Positions 36,801-47,200 of a stretch of DNA of 64,000 nucleotides are shown here, piece after piece. Origin of the DNA: Dipylidium caninum (Eukaryota; Platyhelminthes; Cestoda; Cyclophyllidea; Dipylidiidae); contig QEYB01000158.1 in the NCBI GenBank assembly GCA_017562135.1, positions 434,001 through 498,000 on the forward strand, in the 5' to 3' direction. A program made the position numbers and the translations under genes. Under the pieces are notes generated by a model that worked only from the letters and a program-made list of their open reading frames with translations, ran no database searches and had not been told where the DNA came from. Within the stretch, counting starts at the first letter, position 1. Each line of letters begins with the position of its first letter.

Positions 36801-38713
36801 AAAAACATGGCGGCCGATTGCTATGCCGAGAAGAAGGACGAGGAGGACAAGGAGAAGGAGATCAAGGCCGATAAGGAGGAAGAGAGAAAAGCGAGGCGGC
36901 CGATTGGTGACCCGGTTGAACCGAGTCCAACCTCCTCGGCTTTGACGACTCCCTCTGGCGAAATTGTGTCCCGGTGAACTCCCTCCGGAGGGGGATGAGG
37001 TCAAAGCGGTAAATCACGCCTCCGTCTCCGAATGGATGAGAATGTCCTCGCCTTCAGCTTTTTGCCTTTTTTTACACTAATTCACACTCACCGACTTGGT
37101 CGTGCACTGCGGGGGGAGAGTTGTCGGTCATCAGGCTCATCTCCGCCGTTTTATTGCCATCTTCTCTCACAACCGAGTGGAGTGTAAGTGTATACTCCGT
37201 CCCGAGGAGAGCGGAAGAGGTCGAGGCAGAGAAAAGCCTGGCAGGGAAAATTTCAGCGGTTTAGAGACTATCGGGCGGCTGCCTGCTGAACTACCTCGCC
37301 TCTGTTGAAACAATCGTACAAGAAGTGTTTCCACTTGTTCCAATACTCTCAGCCTATATGGAGCGTTTGATGGACAGTTTAGGCGGAAATTCCACGTAAT
37401 ATACTCAAAACTGATTGAGAAATATAAATAAAACGGCTTAGAGAGTGTTGGATGCCTCAATTTGGAGTGAGGGCAAAAGGTAAGCTTTGAGACATGTCAG
37501 GAGGAAATAGCACAACTAAAATCAAATGTCAGCTTTTAACTCCCGATTTTTCGCGTCTTAAGCGGGTGTGATGGCGGTGGGAACCCCAGCGGAGATTTAA
37601 ACTCAAGTGGGAGTACATATTATTTCAGCAAATCTTACCTCTTCTATGTGGGTGTGTTTCGAGAGTCCAAAGCTAGCGCTCAGCCTTCGGGCCTCCGCAG
37701 AGCTGCGACTCCCTTCTTTGTATAGTTGTCATGCTCCTCTTTAGTAATTCGATTAGTAAAGAGCGATGCGATGGCAAAGGAAGTTCAACCCGCAGTAACA
37801 ACAAGTGAAATCAGCAACAATTATGAAATCTTTTGCGAAAGGGTTCGGACTGATTTTCTTGACCTCTAGATCATTCAAGCAAGTGAAGACGAGGGTACCA
37901 GAACGATACAACAACGCAATTTAAGGTAAAAGAATCATTCTTTATTCTCTTAAAGGTGACTGCGACTCCGACTTATGATTTTGCAGTGCATGAGGTTAGG
38001 ACAATAATCTCTTACAAGTACGAACATATTTTTTGAAATATTAAACGATTGTATTCGGAAGGAATGTTGCGGAGCCCGGGATGTCGGGACACAATCGTTC
38101 AACAGAAGCAGTTGGAGTGGATACAAGCCGCGATAAAACGGACATTTGAAAGCCTTACGCCATTTGAAGTAGCAATGTACGGAATATCTTGGTTCGCGGC
38201 ATGCTAGCCTCCTGTCTCAATTCCATGACATAATATTTACTGTTGCATACAAACCTGGTCGTCAGCAGCAGACGCTATCTTAATGCTATCTTACAGGAAG
38301 CCCATATGGCTTAGGGTAGCTATTAATAAAAGGCAGACGTGAATTCTCTCGGGGGCTATTATAACCAGCGAGGTACATAATCTTTGTTTCAGGGCGCAGA
38401 TAACTCTAAAATTTGGTAAGTTAAGTGACTAATACAAAAGCTAAGAAGGTGTTTATGAGGCACGCAATTTTCGACAAAAAGTTAATATTCAGTAAATTAA
38501 TGTTTGGACAACGAAGACGTGGGGCGCACCAGTTGCCTTCACTACGTGTATTAAAAATCTATCTAGAGGAGAAAATAATTTTATAGCATTAATATGATAG
38601 CCCTGTTTGTTAGGCAATGTTATTTTGTTAAATTCGTCGATGTCCTTTACATGACTTTTAACGGATGAAATTTTGTGCCTTTCGTGATAGCCAATTAACG
38701 ACTTGCTGCAATC

Positions 38714-41700
38714 ATGCGAATTAAGCGGTTCCTTTTGAGGTACTATCCTCCCGGTAAATCCTACCTCTTCTTACTTGAATAAGGTATTATTCTTGAATAC
38801 AAGCAAGGAGATTGCATTCGGACCAGATCTATTGAACTGTCGCAATTGGACCATCTGTAATGTAAATGGTTCTGTAAACACTTTAGGACTGACTCAGAGT
38901 CACTAGCGAAGAAAATAATAAAAAATGAACCCCTTATTAGGAAAAAGCGCATTGTTCAAGTTAAAGGGCTAATAGAGAGGCTGAAATGTAAGGCTTCTAC
39001 GCCCGACAAGAAACAATTTGCAGAAGTTAAAGTAATCAATAACTATATAATCGCTAAAATATTTAGGTAATTAAGGCACACAATTTGCCATTGACGAACA
39101 TCGCATTTAACAAAAGTGGGAGCCAGTAAGCTTATTCAACAAGCCATTTTAACAAGTATAGTAGATATACATACCATGTTTAAACCGGTATGATCTCTTA
39201 ACTTCTGCAGAGAAAACTTTTGCTTAATGTCTTCTCCACATGAGTACCTTTAAGAATGATACCATTAAATAAATTTAACCATTGTTTTTGCTGTGTTATA
39301 TTGATGTAGCTTTATGACGGGGTCGTATGACAGAACGTGTAAAATTTGGGATGCATCCACCGGCGAAGAAGTTCGGACATTGGATGGACATGCTAATGTT
39401 GTATATACCATTGCCTTTAACTTGCCTGTTTCAGGTTTGTCTCATCCGGCCCGTAGTAGTTTAGAACCGAATCGGTCTTAATCTTAAAGTTCTATTTGCG
39501 TCTTTTTTGATCAGAATTTCTCGTAAGGGTTTCCAACACTTGTTTTCTAGTAGCACATCACTACAATCTACCTTCTGCTTCAGATCGAATAGCAACGGGA
39601 TCCTTCGATAAGACTGCTAAATTATGGGACTCTGAATCCGGGGAATGTTTGTATACTTTGGAAGGCCACTCAGCCGAAGTTGTTTGTCTTCAGTTTGCCA
39701 GCGATGGAAAATTTCTGGCCACAGGTTATCTTATTATTGTTTTGTCTATCAAAACACCTTCGTTGGTAGAGTTCTTGCGGTTCTGTGCACTTCTCTTAGC
39801 TTTTCCATAAAAGTAGGCGTTGAAAAAAGTGGAAATCTGTGATATTGCAGGAAGTATAGACACTTTAGTCAAGGTGTGGGACCTCGATACAGGCGCCGTT
39901 GTGGCAAACATGGACGGTCACACGGCAGAGGTGATTGCGTTGCGTTTTGTTGGTCGTGATGACCGTCTCCGTTAACTGGGAGTTTTGATAACTCTGCTGC
40001 TCTATGGGATCTCCGGACTGGATGTCGGGTCCACCATCTTAGCGGTCATTCGGCCGAAGTAGCAGCGATCGCTTGTTCATTTGATGGTCGTCTCGTCGCA
40101 ACCGCGTCGATGGATAAAACTGTCCGGGTAGGTGGAGCATAAAAAGTTTTATGGTGAATTTTGAAAATGAATTATTCTTCTTAACAGGGCAGGGTTAAAT
40201 TTTTTATGCACAAGACTCTCCAACCAGCATTTTTTGTTTAGTTCCTGTGGATGCAAACACCTCTCTTTAAATGACTAAAGGTTAGGCCGAATAAAATTTG
40301 CAGCATAAATGCAGTGCTGTCTTTCCATTGGAAGAATTTCAGAGCCAAACTGCCTCAAAAAGAATTGTAATCCCCACGTGCATTCACTGAGTGGACTTTC
40401 ATTCAGCTTAATAACATTCCCAGAATAACTAACTCAAAGGAATTTAATTGGTTCAGGACCAAGGTAGTTGCAGTGCAAACTGTAAATTCTTCCCCACCTC
40501 TTAACCTGATATTATTCTGATGATTTGATTAAAAATTGACTATCACAATACCGCGGCGCGTGACTCTACATCATGAAAACATTCTACTCATTTTTTAACA
40601 GTAGCATTTTACTTCAGTTGTAATTTCATCAGCCATCTGATGACAAGAGGCTTACGGGTTTAAACTCATGCTTTTTTTTCTGCCGTCATATTTTCGTTAA
40701 ACGTTTCTCACTGACACTTAGGGTAGAAGTAAACGGTACATACGCCCATACTAGTCTCCTACTGCTAGGACATGTAGACTAACGGAAGGTAGCCGGTATG
40801 TCCTGAGAGAAAAAATTCGTTTAAACGCGGCCAAATGATCGAGATTCTCTTAAACAAAATACTGAACGTCACCAAAAATGTGTGCTTTACCGTCTAGCCC
40901 GAATAATTGAGATTTTGTTGAGTGAGATAACAAACTGCAGAAAACTAACCATATAATGCTCCCAATGATTAGAAAATGTAGATTTTGTAGTTTAATCGTA
41001 TATCGCACCAGTTGTAGCTCACTTCCTGTGGGGATTCCAGTCGCCTCTGAGCCCATTCAGACTAGATTAGGTCAGAATTAGGGCTGAGAGCATCAAAACA
41101 CCCAAGTCGAGTCTCCAACACTACGAGCACATCTCAGCTTCAAAGTCCAGATGGACGCAATTCGAAGTAACTTTATTCCTGTTGTTACGCATTCGGTCAA
41201 CTGGTGTGAAAGATTTTAAGTCCACTCTATGGGCTTTAATAACATTTTTTTGTGTTGGTGGTGCGATTATCCCATCTATCATGATTTACGATAGGTTAGA
41301 ATGAAGTAAATTGAGGGTGAGGATACTGTTTGTTTTCAACTACTACACGCCTTATGAATTTGCCTCTTCACTAAGACTTCAAACCTCTCGCCTATCGGAG
41401 AAATGTCTGGAAAGAGGCTGGGGTTGTATACCGCACTAGTATCTGTTTAAAAAGGGCGCTACTTAAAGCTTCTCTTACGTCAAATCAGTACGAAGACACA
41501 AATATGCATTCAGATCAGATATTAAACGGTGTAATCCTTTAGGTTTGGGATACACGCAAGGGCAATCAACTGTCAATTCTTCGGGGTCATGAAGACGAAG
41601 TTCTCGACGTTGTCTTCGACCTCTCCGGTCATCAACTGGCAAGCGCAAGTGCTGACACCACCGCCATTCTCTGGAATGTCGACCAAGGGGACGCTATTCA

Positions 41701-41996
41701 GCAGTCGAAAAAACTGAAAGGACATACTGGTGAAGTGAGCAAGGTGAGGTCGACCAGCGTTGGTGGGAATGAAGAAATGAAAACCGGACGCTTTGTAGGT
41801 CTGTTTCAACTCGCGCGGGTCGATGCTGATGACGGCCAGTGCTGACAAGTCGGTGCGGCTGTGGGACACACTGACAGGGGGATTGCGCGATGTGCTGGTG
41901 GGTCACACGGACGAGGTTTTCAGCTGCGAGTTCAACTACGAGGGGGACACGATCATTACAGGTTCGAAGGACAATACTTGCCGCATTTGGCAATAA
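38714..41996 (+). CDS. DAW1: DAW1/ODA16: WD-repeat adaptor for ciliary outer-arm dynein
   Basis: Nine exons: 38714-38753, 38784-38856, 38887-39031, 39067-39125, 39310-39434, 39584-39724, 39851-40127, 41543-41743, 41799-41996. The product is about 418 residues, close to the vertebrate length. It starts [15 protein letters not shown], a hallmark of the family, followed by an N-terminal helical region and then WD40 blades ([49 protein letters not shown]), ending [14 protein letters not shown]16/DAW1 links outer dynein arms to the intraflagellar transport IFT-B complex and is needed for motile cilia and flagella. Exon 7 carries an apparent frameshift at about 39967-39975: the reading after DDRL runs into TAA, while the next blade ([12 protein letters not shown]) is in another frame, two bases too many or one too few. 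Intron 7 is 1.4 kb. An AATAAA overlaps the stop codon. Confidence 0.95.
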
Positions 41997-41997
41997 A
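41992..41997 (+). terminator. Possible polyadenylation signal overlapping the DAW1 stop
   Basis: AATAAA formed by the last codon CAA, the stop TAA and the next base. If used, the 3' untranslated region would be only 10-30 bases long. Downstream alternatives were not resolved. Confidence 0.35.
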
Positions 41998-42874
41998 TGG
42001 GGAGGGATATTTATGGTATTATAATCTGTGTTTCCGCTATACTTGTCGACTTTTAGTATACGTGTGGTGAGACATCAGCCGAGAATAACGGGACATTTGA
42101 AAGCTTATTTGACTTCAAATGAAATAGGCAGTTTTATCGGAAGATTGTGAACCGTTAAAGAGGCCTCTTGAGATCGGGGAAGGTAAAAGGGGACAACTCT
42201 GTTTACTGAAGGTGAAGGGTTGTCTGATGTACATGTGCTAGCAGGTGACGAGGGGACGGCAGACGTGCAATGCAACCGCATCCAACGAAGAAATGATGCC
42301 GATTCGGGGTGCTTGCGATAAATAATTTGAAACAGGCTGCAGTGTTGAGTACTGTTTAACCATTTAAGGACTCTTGATGGGAGTTGTCGGTCCAGTTTGA
42401 GGGGGATGTGGAGGCTATTCTCGTGGAAGTCGCTTTCCGTGTAGACGTTTTCCCGGTGACAAAGTGCATGCGCCAATAGCTCCCAAGACATATTACTGAA
42501 AGAAATAATTTTTGGGAAAGGATGTATGAACAACTTTTTAAGAAATCGGATGAATGTTGCCCTGGTGCGCGAGGATCTCATGGACAAAGTTGACATGAAT
42601 TTTTATTACGTTAGCCCTCATTTTTGGAGCCGCTCTCCTATATATATATAATATAATACCGGTGTTGGGGTGTTTTGCGAACTCTTAACAGACTTGCTTT
42701 CTGTTAAGGTAACGTGGACAGTTTATCTTATCAAAACTACTCAACTTTAAAAGTCGAGCAGAGAACCGGGTAAATATATATAGTGGAATAACATCAGTAG
42801 AATCATTGCCTTTACAATTGTTTAAATTTATCCGAGCCGCCGGCTGTCCGAACCCTAACGTGTTAACGTGAACA
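41997..42874. other. Intergenic, DAW1 to membrane protein
   Basis: AT-rich, including a TATATATA stretch at about 42641-42652. No coding signal beyond short frames. It may hold the promoter of the next gene. Confidence 0.5.
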
Positions 42875-43835
42875 ATGTTTCCCTCCCCAAATTTATTAAG
42901 CGGTATAACATTGTGGATCACAATGTTTATTTTCGGGCCAGATGATTTAACTTATTTAAACGGGGATGACCTACAAACAGTTAAAACTACGCTCTATTTG
43001 CCATTTCTATCACCCACAGATGAAGGATTTAATACTACCCATAAGGTTTACACGATACCCCCAACCCTGAAGTCACTCAATATGGTTGCCCTCGTGTTAG
43101 TGAAGGATGGAACTGTTAATGACCTTACACCAACAATGACATTTTACTGGAGCTACAGATGTGGCAAAAAGAATACCGTTCTCCCCATACGCATTAAATG
43201 GAATGGGAGGGCCATCGCACCACCTGCGGATCATAGAATTCTTGGAATGGCTGTATTTAGGAGTTATGTCATCTTAATGCCGGAATACACAATGGTACAC
43301 CTCTCTCTATCCACGCCCGTCAGTGAACAGCTACTTGGCGAACATGGCTTCTTTTTAACAAATGACAAAGGAGACGTAGTCAGACGAAGTCCAGTCGTCT
43401 TCCTCAAAACTGAAGTAAACGTTAAAGATATCAAAGAAATTATTAAAATCGAAGTTGTTGTCACCTTAACTTTAATTCTTTAACTTTATAAGAACCGCCT
43501 CATCAGAATTTGCCTGTAAATGTTTAATTCTGCAGGAAAAGGGCTTCATGCTGCCAAAATCGGCCACAATCTGCCGAGGCGACCCGCGTATCTGTATGGT
43601 CATAATTCTTCCCAAGAGTAAAGGTGAATCCAAACACAGAATCTGTCGCCGAGAGAGCGCGGCGGCAATGAAGTTTCTGCCCTTGGACGAGGACAACGAA
43701 AACAACCGTAAAATCGTGCACGAAGTCGGATTTGTCGCCATACTCATCTCCTTTTTAGCTATAATCTGTTTCGTCATTATAGGCGTTTACTCTCTCGGTT
43801 TCAAACGGAAGGCGCTACGCCTATCACTTCGCTAA
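42875..43835 (+). CDS. Type I single-pass membrane protein, unknown family (279 aa)
   Basis: Two exons, 42875-43414 and 43536-43835, both phase 0 (donor GTAAAC, acceptor TAATTCTGCAG). Residues 1-21 look like a signal peptide (LLSGITLWITMFIFG). A luminal or extracellular region of about 220 residues follows, with a possible N-glycosylation site (FNTTHK). One transmembrane helix spans about residues 244-268 (VGFVAILISFLAIICFVIIG), and an 11-residue basic tail ends the protein, as expected for a cytosolic stop-transfer. Reading on past the donor instead gives a stop at 43483 and a secreted 202-residue form, so alternative splicing could produce soluble and anchored versions. I recognise no family. 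It ends about 400 bases from WDR24, which is transcribed toward it. Confidence 0.7.
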
Positions 43836-44239
43836 ACCACATCGACACGAAGAGAGGAGACCCCTCCACTCCCTGACCCATTGTCAACAAAATTCCTATC
43901 TCTGTAAAGTGAACAAACTACCGAAATGCCACCATGTCCTGCTCAAGAAAGGGTCAAGACGTACAGCGCAGCTTTAGTATTGCCACTAAAGAGTTGGAAT
44001 TCGTAAATCTCAGCCAATGCCGGTGAGCGCCAGGCAGTCAACCTACTGGGTATAAATTTAAGTTTACGGATATTAGCAGACCCCTGAATGAGTCGGTCAT
44101 GCATTATAAACGAGACATCCCGCTACGCTTATATTGCAGTAAGACAAAATAAAAAGAACCGAAGTTGTTGTCGAGGAAGAGCGTGGCAAGGCAGAGCAGC
44201 GGAGAGGAGGAGGAGGAGGAGGGGAAGGGGAAGGGGGCG
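43836..44239. other. Convergent 3' spacer between the membrane protein and WDR24
   Basis: No coding signal. A plus-strand AATAAA at 44148-44153 is the best polyadenylation candidate for the membrane-protein gene. It lies only about 90 bases from the WDR24 stop, so the two 3' untranslated regions may overlap. Confidence 0.5.
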
Positions 44240-47200
44240 TTATGCAGAAATCTGAAGGTAGAGACGTCCGTCCAACTTGCCGTACTCGCAATAGTGGCCA
44301 CAGCCAGCCGGACACTCGGGGCGACGAGTAATCCACTCCTAGAAACAAGACACCAAAGTCATTAAGGAAAAGAAGGCGAAAGGGAAAATGCGATTAGAGC
44401 GCGAAATGAGTCGATTCGTAACGCATCTGTCGATTGTCATGTCACCGTGGAGGCATGCGACGTGGGAAAGAACTTGTGCTAATGGAAATCTCCTTGGTAT
44501 GCCGCGATGAGAAGAGGTGATGTGGATCAAATTTGGGGTGGAGGGGGGGAAGGGAGGGGACTCTGGCTCGCCCTGACGATAGCCAGGACTCCCCTGACCG
44601 ATTCAGCAAATGCATGAATCGAGACAAGGAGATGTCCCCAGGGCGGCGACCTTTTCAAGAGTTAATCAGACAGTTTCCAATCACCCTGATGTGATCCAAG
44701 TGCCCGCCGTGGCTGCAGCCGACACACCAGAGGTAGATGCCCCTCACTGTCATGTGGCAGACGGCGCAAGTGGAGAGCGCCGTCTGGCGCTGGGGTGGCG
44801 GGCGCACGCCCACGCCGCGTGCGAGGTCGACGCGGCCGCGGCGGATGCGCCGGGCGAAGTGGGGGAGGTGGAGGCGGTGGCGGAGCGTTGCAACGGCTTC
44901 GAGCACTTGCCACAGCGCACCGAGACGCTCGTCCCCGTCTGGTTGAGGATGGCGATGTGCCGCGCCAGCGGCAGGGCTGTGGAGGGCGGCTTCGCTGTCG
45001 GAAAGAACAAGGGGATGCGGGCCACACGACACGACTAATAAATTGGGAATTTTTGCGTTGCCGAAGTCGCGAGAGAACGGGGATAAAATAGGCTAAGGAG
45101 ACTTCGAGGATGTTAGCAATAACACAGCAGAAACGAATGAAATGGCAATCTGATGGGTTGACAACTGAGTGATTGCGGATTTTAGGGCTGGAACGAAAAT
45201 TCAAAGTTTTTTTGTACTGGAAAATATGACTTTATTTTTCAACTAGGTGCTGTCTGCTTTGGTCGTTGACCACCTGTTGCCGCCGTCCACGCAGCGCCAC
45301 AATTCCACTTGCATAAGGTTTCAGCTCTTTGTTATCAGGAAAAAAGACTGACTTAAGCTCGATTTGACATCACAAGCGTCATTTAACAAGCTGACAATTG
45401 AAGGAATCCCACACGGGACGACGAAATAAGTGGCAGTCTGAAGGCGCAGGGCTCGGGCCACAAGGAGACCGTGTCAACGCATGTCAGTCCAAACTCAACC
45501 GTTTGCGACCAGTGAACTTACACGTCTGAATTGCCCGTTCGGTCGTTTGGTAAAAGCTCAAAAATGCCGCGTCGCCTTTATTCGTCCGCCAGACTGGCAG
45601 CACAACGGCCTTTGCGGTGAATCTCTGCCTCCGATGTCGCCTGGGCCGGCGGCTCGTCCTGCATCTCGCCCGACCTCTTCCGTCCGGCGTTGTTCTAAAC
45701 TCCACACTGTTAGTCGTCAGTTATTTAGTCTTTCCCGAGGTGGATCCACCCGGTCGCCTTTCAGCTGCTGCACACTTTTCGGCGCCAGTTCAGCAGTGGA
45801 TTGTCTTCGATGTGCTTGTCACGCAAATCGCGGATGCTGCCAATGCGTTGCGCCAAATGAATTTCCTTAAGCTGGTTAGGAAAGGAGCCAACGACCGAGT
45901 TTCCTCACACAGCCGAGCTTTCGGAGTTTTAGTTTTCCTTTCAATGTCTGTATGCGATTGGCGTCTTGTGTCCCGACGAGCCGGAGCGACAAGGGCGCCG
46001 TTTGGTGCGAATTTGCCAACTTCCACTAGACAAACGCCCACATTGTGGGGCATTTTTCAGTTAAAAATCACAGCAATGAAACCTGACAAAGCAATCTTGA
46101 CGACAATGCCTTCGCCGGCGCATAACTTCTTGAGTGCTTGCGATGCCTTTCTGCCTTTGCGGGAACAATAAAGGCAAAAGTTCAAAGGCACGTCAGTTTC
46201 TTCCACTTTAAATTGGGCCAGAAGTGAGACTACTCAACTAAACGGTGTAATTCTTTTACCTCAGTGAAAGGTAAAAGTCCAAGCAACAACAAAAAAAGAG
46301 CGTAAAATGCATCTGTCGACAAAATCCGCACTCAGTAAGTTGCCAACCCAAATAAGCTACGGGGGGAGGGCGGGGGGGGGAATTACCGCTGCTAGAGCGT
46401 CTTCTCGGCAGAAGGCCTTGTTGGACTGATTCGACACCACACGGCGTTGAAACGGCGGTGCTGGCGGAGTTCAAGGTCGGCGTGCCAACGGTGCCGCTTC
46501 CCGGCGCTGGAGGCGCCACCAACACCACGCCTTGCGTGCTGCCACAGTGTTTGATTATGCGTGTCGACACACTCCACAGGCGAAAGCGCACCAGGACGTC
46601 TGCAATGGCGGGGGAGGGGGAGAAGAAGTGATTATTCCCATGAAAATGTCCCCAGGCAGGCTCAAATACAAAAAAATCAGGCGAGCAGTGGAGGAAAGGT
46701 GGCAGACGCCACCGCGACGTATCGTGGAAACGTGTGGATTTTCCAACCGATCTGGAGACGGTTGATAAGTGGATGCCCGACGATATTCGACGGACGATGT
46801 GACCTGCGCTGGGAGGCGGCGAAAAGCATTCCATCATTAGACTAAAAGGGCCCACTTTGGGGGGCGGATGAGGCGTCACGTTCACTTATTTGGCCCTTTG
46901 TACAAATGAAATCTGCACTCGTTGGCCGATTGGCCACCTTTCGACGGTGGGAGTTTTGTGGAGAGCAGGTAAACAAGCCGTCGCATCCCAATTTGTCCAC
47001 CACCATTCAGTATGGGGAAGGCAATCGTTTGACCCACGTCCGATGGGCTTCATTTTGTCTGAATATGGCAAATCGACACGACCGATTCCCACCGAGGCAT
47101 CCTCTGACGCAGCGGGAAGGGGTGGTGTTCCCTTCCTCGTCCAGCTCGCAATCTTAGAAGGCGTCGCCAGCGCCGTGTGACATGCACAAAGCGGAGGAGA

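Larger units (their letters stand above)
33358..38713. other. Intergenic: end of GC-rich block and switch to AT-rich DNA
   Basis: Up to about 37.4 kb the sequence is GC-rich, with microsatellites and a purine tract. Beyond that it is AT-rich and leads into DAW1 without a recognisable gene. One candidate exon (34078-34521, minus) is listed separately. An ATG in good context at 36807 (plus) opens a short, highly charged frame of unknown value. Confidence 0.5.

Noticed and set aside
36182..37004. Minus-strand Ser/Pro/Leu-rich open frames with a hydrophobic stretch
   Set aside because: They are translations of the purine tract on the other strand; no start or splice context.
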